A stretch of DNA of 64,000 nucleotides from Laburnicola sp. R22_1 (Eukaryota > Ascomycota > Dothideomycetes > Pleosporales > Didymosphaeriaceae). Positions 1 through 10,144 of this stretch are shown here, one piece after another. Every line of letters begins with the position of its first letter. The first letter of the stretch is position 1. The stretch covers positions 1 through 64,000 of the forward strand of contig JACONQ010000010.1 in the NCBI GenBank assembly GCA_014281115.1. Reading direction: 5' to 3'. The notes below the pieces were generated by a model. It was given only the letters and a program-made list of their open reading frames with translations. It made no database searches and was not told where the DNA came from. Position numbers and translations under genes: made by a program.

Positions 1-33
1 AAAGGATTCATTCCCACGGTAACACCAGCACCC
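1..33. other. Untrimmed sequencing barcode (artifact)
   Basis: Positions 2-25 match, from memory, the 24-base Oxford Nanopore native barcode 07, and 26-32 match the start of the kit's CAGCACCT flank. It sits directly outside the telomere array and is not telomeric. This is library sequence left on a terminal read rather than fungal DNA. The barcode identity is recalled, not searched; a 24-base match plus the correct flank makes chance unlikely. Confidence 0.85.
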
Positions 34-205
34 TAACCCTAACACCTAACCCTAACCCTAACCCTAACCCTAACCCTAACCCTAACCCTAACCCTAACCC
101 TAACCCTAACCCTAACCCTAACCCTAACCCTAACCCTAACCCTAACCCTAACCCTAACCCTAACCCTAACCCTAACCCTAACCCTAACCCTAACCCTAAC
201 CCTAA
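31..205 (+). repeat. Telomere repeat array (CCCTAA)n
   Basis: About 29 near-perfect CCCTAA units with one variant near 41-46 (ACACCTAA). The C-rich strand reads 5' to 3' into the chromosome, so this is a left chromosome end. TTAGGG is the usual telomere unit of filamentous ascomycetes. Confidence 0.98.
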
Positions 206-310
206 TCTTTTTACTTTAAAACCCTAACCCTCTTTTTACTTTAAAACCCTAACCCTCTTTTTACTTTAAAATTCTAACTCTCTTACTACTTTAAAATTAT
301 AACTCTTTTT
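206..310. repeat. Telomere-proximal 25-bp tandem repeat
   Basis: Units of TCTTTTTACTTTAAA followed by ACCCTAACCC repeat two to three times, then decay (AATTCTAACTC, AATTATAACTC). They alternate a T-rich spacer with about 1.5 telomere units and mark the transition from telomere to subtelomere. A more degenerate set recurs at about 1180-1335. Confidence 0.8.
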
Positions 311-1524
311 ATATATTCTACTCTGCTATTATTCTATTATAATTTTCTCTTATTATACTTTTACTTTTCCTCTCTTTTTTCTCTATTCTTTTTCTCTATT
401 CTTTTTCTCTATTCTTATCTAATATTCTCTTTCTACTTTCTTCTTCTTTACTTTTTCTTTTTTTCTTTTTTATATACTTTCTTCTTTACTTTACCTAAAT
501 ACCTATCTTTTTTTCTTTAACTATACTTATTATTATAACTTTATTTTATTTTATATGCACTCTATATAATTCTTACTCTACTTTCTTATATTAATTTTTA
601 TCTTTTTGCTCCTATTTCTTTAAAACACTAACTTTGTTTTTACTTCTTATTTTATAAACTCTTTTTTACTTTTTTTCTTTTAATTATACTCTTCTATGTA
701 ACTTTTTTATATATACTCTTTTACTTTTTCTTTCTATTCTCTTTTTATCTTCTTTTTAATTTTTCTATCTTTTCTATTGTTATTATCTTATACCTACCCT
801 ATAATTCTACCTTTTTTTATCGTTTTCTTATATTATATTATACTTTATACTCTTCTATTCCTCTTTACTCTTTATTATTATTTTTCTTTAATTTTTTATT
901 TTCTTATTTTCTACTACTCTCTCTTATTATAATCTTTTCTATTTTCTATTTAACTTTAACTTTAATAAAATCATTCTACTTTTTAAACTTTTATTTTATT
1001 TTATTTAAATCTCTTTTACTTTTTCTTGCGTATATTTCTTTTATCTTCTCTTTCTATATTATGTTTTTTTGTCTTTTCTTTATTTTCTTTTATTTCTAAA
1101 CTCTAAACTTTCTTTCTAACTCTTTACTTACTTTTAACTTATATTACGTTCTTATAACTCTTTCTTATAAACTTTAATTATCTTTTTACTTAAAAGCTCT
1201 ACCTCTCTTTATACTTAAAAATCCTAATCCTCTTTTTATATTAAAATTCTAGTTCTTTCCCTATATTAAACTCCTAACTCTCTCTATACTAAAAAATGCT
1301 AATACTCTCTATACTTAAAAACTCTAACCCTTTCTTATCTATTTTATATATAATTTTTCTTTTTTTCTTTACTATTTATTCTATTATATTCTTAACTTAA
1401 TAAAAAATTTTCTTAATTCTATATTCCTTTATTTTCTATAATCTTACCTATCTTTTACTTTATTCTATCTTACTTTTTTATATTTTATATTACTTAATAA
1501 CTCTATAAAACTCTCTATTCTCTT
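311..1524. other. AT-rich, G-poor subtelomeric spacer
   Basis: No coding potential. The + strand is almost devoid of G and rich in T and C runs (CTTTTT, TTCTCT, TACTTT). Positions 1180-1335 hold decayed spacer-plus-telomere units such as ACTTAAAAACTCTAACCC. The strand asymmetry continues that of the telomere, so the stretch probably arose from decayed telomere-type repeats. Confidence 0.7.
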
Positions 1525-1842
1525 ATTCTATTCTATTCTATTCTATTATTCTATTCTATTATTCTATTCTATTATTCTATTCTATTATTCTATTCTATTA
1601 TTCTATTCTATTATTCTATTCTATTATTCTATTCTATTATTCTATTCTATTATTCTATTCTATTATTCTATTCTATTATTCTATTCTATTATTCTATTCT
1701 ATTATTCTATTCTATTATTCTATTCTATTATTCTATTCTATTATTCTATTCTATTATTCTATTCTATTATTCTATTCTATTATTCTATTCTATTATTCTA
1801 TTCTATTATTCTATTCTATTATTCTATTCTATTATTCTATTT
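1525..1842 (+). repeat. 13-bp minisatellite TTCTATTCTATTA
   Basis: A near-perfect tandem array of about 24 copies of TTCTATTCTATTA. It ends abruptly at TTTTACTACGC. It is homogeneous next to degenerate sequence, suggesting recent expansion. There are no unique spacers, so it is not a CRISPR. Confidence 0.95.
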
Positions 1843-2013
1843 TACTACGCTATTCTGCCTTATATTTTATACTATACTATTAATATATTTTCGGCTTATC
1901 TTCTATACGCGACCTATATAAAAACGCTCATTATAAAAAAAATTATCTTATAATCTAATATTATTCTTTTACTACGCTAATTAATGCTAATCTCTTAAAC
2001 ATCGTTACGTCCT

Positions 2014-5000
2014 CTACTCTACTACTAATCGCGTTATCCAACAAAACTCTCCTGCCAAATTATTACTTTCAACCGTTTCTAACACTCGCTTCTTTCCTAA
2101 AAACGCAACCAACGTCTGCCCTGCTCCCAAATTGTCTACTCCAAATCTCGCTAACCGTGCTGTCCACCGCTCTCCTACTTTAGTGTACCCTAATGCCACG
2201 CCTATTAACCCGCCTACCAACACCCCTCTGTGCTGACAATTCCCGTCTTTTGCTCTCTAATACCGCCCGTAACTATTCCTCTCCCACCAGTTACATATCT
2301 CCTGCGGCACCCCGCACCAAAAACACCCCGAATAACTCTTAAACTTAATCTGCTCCTCGATTGTCTTAATCGCTTCTTTTGTACTTTGGCTCTCCCGTCG
2401 CCAACACCACCGTACATCGTGCTCGCTCTGCCCATCCCCCGCCGCCTCGCATATCCCGCATCAATTCGCCCACCATACTAACTGCCTACGCAACCACTCT
2501 ACGTCCGCAAACTCCTGTTGCCGCTGCTGTATCAACGTCTGCCGCGGGCCTTATCGCTCCTGCTCCTGCTACTAGAACGCTTACTGCGCCTCCTCGCCTC
2601 TCGTCTCAACCACATCTATCTCGTCGTTATCGCTACTGTCTTCGCTGCCGTCCTCTTCTGTCTCTTTATCTGCTTCTCTGCACATATCATATCTCTCCTC
2701 CCCTTCTTCACATCCCTCTCAGCCCTCTCGCCCGTCTAAATACGCGTCCAACACTCGCCTTCGGCACCATATTATTGACCCTTCCCCTTCTATATACAAC
2801 CAAACTAATTGCTGTTCTGCCTTGGTTGGCTTGTCATCACGCGCTCGTTCATCCCCTTCCTGCCCTATGATGATGGCCTCGCTCCGCAATCCATCTCGCC
2901 CTGCCCTGCCGCTCTCTTGTGCGTAATCCAACATCGTCCGCGGCCAATCTATGTGAATGATGCACCAGATGTCGGGTATATCCACCCCCATCCCTAATGC
3001 GCTCGTCGCTACAATTACCCGCTGTTTGCCGGCCATAAAATCCGTTAACATACTTGCTTTGCCTACCACGTCGTGATAATACGCGTTGCATGCCAACTGC
3101 TTTACCAACTTCTTGACCTTCAGCACGGAATTGCCGTATATCACCACCTTGCCAGTTCGGTACTGTCTCAACTTCCGCCGCGCCATCTTTACTACAACAG
3201 CCTCTATATCCTCTTTTGTTAACGCCTTGTCTACCTTAACTACCTAATATGCCACGTTCGTCCATATTGTCCTTGCTCGGAATATCTTAACCTGATCCCG
3301 CTCGAAATGCATCCATCAAAACAACTCGCCCTCCTCACTTGGCGGCAACGTCGCTGTTAACAACACCATCTGCGTTTCGGCGGCTACTAACTTGCCTAAC
3401 TGCTGCATCTGCTTGCGGAACGTGTACCGCTGGTTCAACACGATATGACACTCGTCGATTACGATCCGGTCCAACTGCCGCGTCGCCCGCAACCGGTTCA
3501 AAAACGTCGCAAACTCCTCTCCCACCACCGACTTGGGCGTCACCAACACCACCGCGGCTGCGTCGGGCGGACGGCGTCCCTCCCACGCTACACACAATAT
3601 CCCCAACAACTTGCACCGCCACATCATGTCTCCCCGCAACGCAATTAATGGAATCACGACAATAGTGGTCCCGCCCTGCTCTGCCCACGCCGGCAACATA
3701 AATAACAAACTCTTCCCACCGCCTGTCAGCATCACGGCCACAACGGGGCTCTCGCCTGCGATGATGGCGTTGATGGCTTCTTTCTGCACGCCACGGAACT
3801 CCGCTGTCCTGCTTATTATCTGCTTTAACTGCGCTGTCGTGTCCATCTTCCTTAATCGCCCCCATCAATCAATCCTCGCCTCGTCCGCTTCGCTCTTAAA
3901 CGGCGCTCTCTTCCGCTTCTTGCTCGTCGTCTCCTCCACGTCGGCTCGGAACCCTAAAAATCGATGCCAATCTGTACTCAACGTCCGGAACTGCTGTCGC
4001 TTGTCTGCCACCGCCCTAGCTTGCTCCATAATCCCTCGCGCGTATATTAATCCTGCAACGTGCGCGGTATGTCCTGCCTGCTCGTTGGCAATCGACGCGC
4101 CTATATTCTCCTCATCCCACTCCTCATTCTCGTCTCCCTCTTCTGTCCGAAATGCTGCGGATCCACGTAAAAATCGCCGGCTCATGCCAATGGCAATCTC
4201 GCGGTACGCGGCAATCGTCAACTCCTGTCCTATCCCAATCCGGCTCTCGCGCTTTAACGCCTCCCGCAACCTCTCTGTCGTCCACTTGCGTCCGTTGGGG
4301 TCCGCCGGCCACATGTGTGACGACACGCTCTCCTTTTCCCATACCAACGCCTCTAACCGCTGCTGGAACGGTAACACCAACCACATATACAACACCACTA
4401 ACTCGCCTACCTCGCGCGGCAAATATCGATAAATAACCTTAATGTCGCCGCTAACGTTGTATCCCTTGTGGTAACGCGTCACAAGCACCACTATGCCGTC
4501 CTCGATGAATATATTGCGGTGCCCCCCTTTCACGGTATTGCTATGCCGGACGCTTATTATTTCTGGTCCTCTTGCTGGCTGTCCGCCTGCGATGTGCATT
4601 AACACGGCCAACTTCTCCCGGAACTCAACGATGCGCCCCATGTACCGCTCGACGGCCTCTCGGTCCACCCCTGAACGCGTTCCTGGCTTCATGAACCTGT
4701 CCCAGATGCTGGCATCTCTCCCTACCCGCTCAAACAACCACCTCTCTCCATCTACGGGCATGCGGGTGCGATGGTCCTTCAAAAAATTCCATCCGGGCCG
4801 CTCGTCGGTCGGGTTGTCTCGCATGCTCTCCCACGGGACGCTGGGTATGGGATCGGCGGCCTTGCTGGTGCCGAACATCAACTCCTCCACTAACAACCGC
4901 CGGCTTTCGGTCGCCAACCTGTGCACCATGCCGCGGAACTGGGCCATGTTGAACTGCAACCCCTTGTACAACAACTCGTCCCCGCCCGTCCACTTAACAT

Positions 5001-6720
5001 GGCCGCGCGACGTTGTGTTGTAATGGATCTTCAACCCGTACGTCCGCAAATCCAACATCCACTGCATGGGTCCGTGGGTGCCTCGCACCATGAACTTGTC
5101 TATTATCTCCTGCACAAACTGCAAACACCCCTTGGGCCGGCGCGGGCGCGGGCGGCTGCTGTCGCTCTCGTACGCGCTGTCGTCGTCGAACTCGTCCTCA
5201 TTCTCGTCCAACGGCTCGGATAACTCCAACGCCTGTTGCACGACCATAAAACGGGCCACTTTAATAACTGCTGACAATATCGGCGGATACTGCTCGGGGC
5301 CCTTCCACCCGTCCTCTTTAACGCCCAACACCGCCAACGCACACACTAACGGGCTGTCGTACTCCTTGCGCGTAATGGACTGGTTCAACAACGCGATGCA
5401 AAACTCCAAACACGCCTTCTGGATTTTCGACAACTTCTTGGGCTTGCTGCGCTCAGCACCTTCTGCCTGACGCTGCTCCTCCCTAGCGTCTCCCTCCTCC
5501 ATCGACTCATCTACGTCCTCTGTCAACTCCTCCATCATCTCCTTGTCCCTATCCCCTGTCTCTTCTTCCACTTCTTCTTCTTCTTCTTCTTCTTCTTCTG
5601 CCGCCTCCCCCTCTACTTGCCTCTCTGCCTGTTGGACCAACGCCTCCCATGCCTCCTGCTGCCGGCGCGTGAACTGATATCGGGGGCTCTTCTACGTATG
5701 CTCCTTCTGCGTGCGTGCAAAAAACATCAACATCTGCTGCCACGGCCGCGCGTGCTTAATAATGGCCTCCTTGTCTATGTACGGCTGCAACGGCTGGAAC
5801 CGCGTCTGGTGCTTCTCTGTCCGGATCGCCTCTAATCGCACAAACACGCCAATGCGGTGGATAACAGACGCCTGGCTAAACCGCGCTAACCCATCCATAG
5901 CCGCCCAAATCGCTGCTTCTACTAGCTCTGCCTCCTTGTCTTTCCTGGGATCGGCGTTGGCAACGGGCTCTTCGACGCACGCCAACAAATCGGGCCTCTC
6001 TATGCCTACTAAATACGGCAGCCACTGCGTCCGCTCCAACCACAGGTTTACCTTGTCTCTTTCGCCGTCTTGGATGGTGTTCTGCGCCCGCCTCTTAATA
6101 TTCTCCTACGCCTCGGCCATCTGCTCGCCCACCTGCGCCCATGCTGCGTCACCGTCTACGGGTACGGTGTCGGGGCCGCCTTCGCCGGGCTGCCGCACCT
6201 CGAAATACTGCGAACCCTGGCCCTGGACAAAAAATCGCTAGCAATAGACAATTTAGGAACTATTGCTGATGCGGTCGCGTATCTTCTTCGCCTCTAATCG
6301 ACTTGGATGGCCACCTTTGTCCGTCGGCGACCAATTATAGGCGTCTCTCTAATGGTTCTTTATTACGCGCTCGCTTCAGAATATCTAACGGCAATACTTT
6401 GGCTTAATCCGACACATTAATCCGTCTGTATACACTGGTAACTGCTGTATGGGCTTAATAATCTGGCTGGGCACCTCCAATTCGCTGGCATACTCGATCA
6501 ACCCGGCCCAGCTGCGGACTTCGTCTGCTATTAATTTGGCCTGCTTGCGTCTAACGGGGTGGGCACGCTGCAAATGACTTGCTACCTGACTAGGCAACAC
6601 TGCGTGCCTGCACTCTTAACATATAGGCAACGAATACTTAGCTAAATGCTTAAAACAATTGTCTGTAATGGGTTTCTCTGCTATAATAGTGGCGATGGAA
6701 TGGCTTGCGGCGGACTGGTG
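2014..6720 (-). pseudogene. Telomere-linked RecQ-type helicase (TLH), nonsense-riddled
   Basis: Homologous coding sequence runs from about 6720 down to 2014 on the minus strand in one frame (codon tops divisible by three), with no frameshift that I can find. In-frame stops lie at 6616, 6385, 6376, 6349, 6253, 6238, 6106, 5692, 3865, 3316, 3244, 2719, 2581, 2572, 2569, 2551, 2461 and 2257. Most fit CAG/CAA/CGA or TGG changed by one transition. Order of parts: a C2H2-like finger (CxxC near 6610, H...AH near 6560); a second Cys/His segment and acidic linker; a 591-codon open stretch (3865-5640) holding a tyrosine-recombinase-like core; RecQ motifs (FRGVQ, TGGGKS, DECH, TATLPP, then TSALGMGVD and ESGRAGRDG); and a Cys/Trp-rich tail (CGICEAAG, GCFWCGVPQEIC). 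Subtelomeric helicases of this kind are known from several fungi. No clear start Met is visible, so the 5' end is uncertain. It cannot encode a full protein. Confidence 0.93.
4044..4575 (-). other. Tyrosine-recombinase-like core within the TLH relic
   Basis: Inside the 591-codon open stretch I read a box I-like ARGPEI (Arg about residue 357, Glu 360), a Lys in TRYHKG (392), an Arg in AAYREIA (480), then QAGHTAHVAGLIYARG with His 524 and Tyr 533. This order, and the nine-residue His-to-Tyr spacing, fit the R-K-R-H-Y catalytic set of tyrosine recombinases. The usual first His of HxxR is Ala here. This is motif-level inference only; the segment is intact in an otherwise broken gene. Confidence 0.5.
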
Positions 6721-6992
6721 CTAACAACGGGTAACAACAACGGGTATAATAACGGGTTATGGGTGCGCGCGGATGGGAAACGGCTATATATATAAAATAT
6801 ATTAATTCTACGGCCTTATTTACTACGCATACTATATACCGCCCCAGCCTCCTCTATCCTACTGTGCGACTAAACGCATATTTGGGTTTCGTGGTTGCGA
6901 CTTATCATCTTGGAACGTCCTCCGACCCCGGACGGTTGACGTTCGCTGCATCCTCGTGGCCTCGCTAGCTTAACCCTAACCACGAACACTAA
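6721..6992. other. Spacer with short repeat and interstitial telomere motif
   Basis: ACAACGGGTA-type units repeat at 6724-6758, and TTAACCCTAACC lies at 6970-6981, eleven bases before the Harbinger element. After that element the sequence resumes with TAAACCCTAATATCC. These look like decayed telomeric DNA just upstream of the helicase relic. No gene is seen. Confidence 0.5.
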
Positions 6993-7204
6993 GGGCCTGT
7001 TTGGTTTCGATTCCGTTTTCTACTCCGTTTTGTACAGGTAATCGCCGAGTAAGCCGCCGAGGCGTACAGGGGTTTTCGACGGCGGCTTGGCTGACAGGCA
7101 TAGATCAAACGGAGTACTGTTTGGCACGTCTCCGTTATCCATCGTCGTCCTGGTGTTGGCTCTAGCTACCTTTGTTAATTTTTAGTGATTGTATTGTAAA
7201 AACC

Positions 7205-8512
7205 ATGTTGCAAACTCCATCGCAAGGTTTAATACGCCATAAGGTTCTCCAGCGCCTCGCAGCTGAGGCCCTGTCGTCGTCGTCGTCGTCGCCGTCAGCG
7301 CCCTCATCCTCACCGTCACCGTCGCCGTCGTCTGCAGAGTCCCGAGCGTCGTCGCGAGCCGTGACATGGTCGCCGTCACCCACCCCCGATGGAAATAAGG
7401 CCAAAAAGCTCATGTGGAGCACCACGATGCTAGAGGCTTTACTAGAGGCCCTCAGCGACCAGGCTGACGCTGGCCATCGCGCGGATAATAAGTTCAAACC
7501 TGAGGCGTGGACGTACGCCCGCGATAAGGTGGCTGAAGTTGCCACTGAGCTGGTGACCGTAAAACAGGTCAAGGATAAGTACGACAGCTGTAAGAAGGAG
7601 TACAGAATCTGGTCGGAGCTCCTCCGTCAATCAGGCTTCTCGTATGAAGATGGGAGGGTCGTCGCCGACGCGCCCGTACTTGACTCGTACTTTCATGCCC
7701 ACAAGGAGGCTAGAAAGTATAGAAGGAGACCTCTGGATTTCCCTGAGTTGCATGAGAAGTTGTTCGAAGGCTATTCCGCCACGGGTGAGGACGCCACCAC
7801 AATTGACGACTTCCTTGAGACACAATCGGAGCCGGCGACGTCAGTTGAGGACGACTTTTCGATGGAGACGTCAGGCAGTGAGGCCTCAGGTGGGCGTCGT
7901 AAACGCGCGGGCACCAGGTTACTCAGGAACCAGGAGAAGCGGGCGAAAAATAAGACGACGTCGGAGGAGCGTATGGGCCAAAGAATTGACCATTTGACGT
8001 CGGCGATCTCAGAGCTCGTTGCAGTCAACTCTAGGGACTATCAGCAAGACGCTATTGTACAGTTTATAGAGGCTTACCAGTCGCTGGATGATCGACTCAA
8101 GTACCCTATCCTCGAGGGTTTTAAGGACGAGTTTGACGCCAAAGTCTTCCTCAGTATGAAATCGCGCAGCGCGCAGAAGGCCTGGATAAAGCACCGCTGC
8201 AACGTTATACTTAACTCCACCGCTTTTGACAACAAGGAGACTCTGCGGGACGAGTTACAGGAGAAAATAGAGTCGTTAGAGTGGGTGGGGGATGGAGAGT
8301 TGAGCGTCAAAATTGACAAAAAAGCTCAACTTCATGCCAAGACTGACGATAGTGGCGCGTGCGCAGCGCGAGTTTTCACCTTAGGAGGGCCGTCGTCCCT
8401 CAGTTCATCTAGAGTACTTTTTATAAGATTTTTGTTCCGCCAAGACCAAGATTTGCCCGCAAAATTTATACTTTTAGTGAATCTTACTCCAAATCACTAT
8501 AAATTACAATGA
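7205..8512 (+). CDS. Myb/SANT-like protein of Harbinger element
   Basis: A 435-residue open frame starting at ATGTTGCAAAC; the frame stays open to 7172 but has no better Met. A Ser/Pro-rich N-terminus (residues 20-60) precedes a Myb/SANT-like trihelix region with WSTTMLEALLEAL, FKPEAWTYARDKV, VKDKYDSCKKEYRIW and VLDSYFHAHKEARKYRRRPL. A basic stretch RRKRAGTRLL follows. In Harbinger elements this partner protein binds the transposase, takes it to the nucleus and binds element ends. It converges on the transposase with about 110 bp between the stops. The tail after about residue 390 looks unlike the rest and may be untranslated sequence read through. Confidence 0.85.
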   Translation: MLQTPSQGLIRHKVLQRLAAEALSSSSSSPSAPSSSPSPSPSSAESRASSRAVTWSPSPTPDGNKAKKLMWSTTMLEALLEALSDQADAGHRADNKFKPEAWTYARDKVAEVATELVTVKQVKDKYDSCKKEYRIWSELLRQSGFSYEDGRVVADAPVLDSYFHAHKEARKYRRRPLDFPELHEKLFEGYSATGEDATTIDDFLETQSEPATSVEDDFSMETSGSEASGGRRKRAGTRLLRNQEKRAKNKTTSEERMGQRIDHLTSAISELVAVNSRDYQQDAIVQFIEAYQSLDDRLKYPILEGFKDEFDAKVFLSMKSRSAQKAWIKHRCNVILNSTAFDNKETLRDELQEKIESLEWVGDGELSVKIDKKAQLHAKTDDSGACAARVFTLGGPSSLSSSRVLFIRFLFRQDQDLPAKFILLVNLTPNHYKLQ

Positions 8513-8622
8513 ATCTCAGGACGACCGCTCTACTAAACTGACGCTAGCGTACTTTTTCAATTTCTTAACACCAAACTTTTGCTCATCAACTCGCCCACCT
8601 CTCTGCCCACCTACCCAATTAC

Positions 8623-9884
8623 TCAACTATATACGACTCTGCGAGCAGTTATATACTGCTCCCACATGTCCTCTGCTATACGATCCCGCCGCTCCTCTAT
8701 CCCAGGGTCGCCGGCGTCAAAATCCCCATCGGTTTCGGCGTCGCGCCGCAGGTGCTCTGAGCCCTCACCCTCATACTCCTCCATCTCATCAAGATCCTCG
8801 TCAACTTTGTACACCAAATTGATGAGATTATGGAGGGCAGCCAGGGCGTACACAAGCTTGACCTGAGTCTTAATATCGAACTCATGTGGCCTGTCAAAAA
8901 TCCGCCAGCGCCTTTTGAAAACACCAAAACAACGCTCCACAATATTTCTCAGGCTCGAATGGCGATAATTGAACAACTCTTGCGGCGTCGCCGGGCTCAT
9001 CCCCACCTCATAAATCTCTCGGAGATGGTACCGTACGCCGCGATACAGCACCATTATATCATTGCTATTGACGTACCCAGCGTCGGCGACAAAGTACTTG
9101 CCTGGAGGAGCTGCAAAGCCCTTATCCCGAGCGCTTTTCAGTACCCTGCCGTCATGAGCGCTGCCCTCCCACCCGGGCAATAAGTACATGAAATTCATGT
9201 CAAAATCGACGACGGCGAGGACGTTTTGCGTAAGATCTCCATGGCGATTTCGATAACGCCTTTGGGCGGCGACAGGCACATGGATTGCAATCTGGGTGCC
9301 GTCCAGAGCTCCGATACAGTCCTCGAAAAATGGGTATCTTTTTGGGTCATCTCTTATCCTCTCCGGCACCTCATGTACGTCCTCTGGGGACTTGACGACG
9401 TCCTTGTACAGCGGCAACAGGGCGTCAAGTACCTCATGAAAATTACTATAATCGTCAACCCAGTTCACCCTTACCGCTAGGTTACTTACCGACTTATCGA
9501 CTCCATCGAATGCCCTACTTTACGCATAGTGTTACGCCATGAAGCCCCGTTGCTGCAAATATACAAAAAGGTAAGGATCTTCTCCTCCATGGAGATCCTG
9601 CCGTCGCCGACGAGCTCATAGGATTTCATGTACTCGATAAGTACATGCCACGCCGCCGGCCGGAGTCGTGTCTCCTGAAATAGCTGAGTTGGGTCGCCCA
9701 GGCAGTCATCCAGCCACCGCGCACCCCTCCCTTGATCGTTTGAACGGGATCTGACGCCCGTGGGCCTGGCTTTGTTATCCAGCTGGTGGGCTAGGACAGC
9801 TACGACGCTGCTAAGGGCACCCACTACGGCCATCATCATAGGTTGGCTCAAACGATTCGACATGGCCGCACGTGACGCCGTCAA
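8623..9884 (-). CDS. PIF/Harbinger DDE transposase (HARBI1-like)
   Basis: Two exons, 9490-9884 and 8623-9445, joined by a 44-bp intron (GTAAGT...TATAG), give a 405-residue open protein. The join restores SISRNFHEVLDALLPLY. The DDE_Tnp_4 catalytic residues are visible: Asp in GALDGTQIA, Asp in FVADAGYVNSND, Glu in RNIVERCFGVFKRRWRI. The N-terminus has the helical substrate-recognition region ending FLYICSNGASWRNTM. The C-terminus is acidic and ends AEDMWEQYITARRVVYS. Start taken at the first Met (GTCATGTCG-side context weak); a second Met eight codons later is possible. No stop or frameshift, so potentially active together with the Myb/SANT gene. Confidence 0.9.
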
Positions 9885-10144
9885 AGTACTCCGGTACAGC
9901 TACAGGTGCCCTCAGGCATCTGTAGCTACACTGGAGCTCCGTTTGGCCTAAAAAAGTAGAAAGTGGGCTTTTTTCAGGCTAGCAAGGATGTTTTATTGCC
10001 AAGCTCCGGTACGCAAAACGGCATCCGGTACGGCTTCAAAACGGCGTTACAAAACCAAACACGGCTCCGTTTACAACTCCGTTTTGCTAAGTAATCAAAC
10101 CGGAGGCAAAACGGAGCTCCCTACCGGAGGAACCAAACAGGGCC

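Larger units (their letters stand above)
6993..10144. mobile_element. PIF/Harbinger DNA transposon, structurally complete
   Basis: Inverted ends GGGCCTGTTTGGTT (left) and AACCAAACAGGGCC (right) are flanked by the 3-bp duplication TAA (6990-6992 and 10145-10147), typical of PIF/Harbinger. Subterminal regions repeat CGGAGTAxx and AAACGGxxT words. The 3152-bp element carries the two genes expected of the superfamily, a Myb/SANT-like protein and a DDE transposase, in convergent orientation. Both are open. It shows none of the C-to-T stop codons of its neighbours, so it is probably a recent arrival. Confidence 0.93.

Noticed and set aside
1525..1842. CRISPR-like regular array
   Set aside because: No unique spacers; a simple 13-bp tandem repeat at a eukaryotic telomere.
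2379..5470. Several long + strand open frames (for example 3533-4432 and 4493-5023)
   Set aside because: They lie opposite the helicase relic, whose minus-strand reading gives RecQ motifs and zinc fingers; the + frames have no recognisable content.
7162..7572. Minus-strand frames opposite the Myb/SANT gene
   Set aside because: Antisense to a GC-biased coding frame with Ser/Asp codon runs; no domain.
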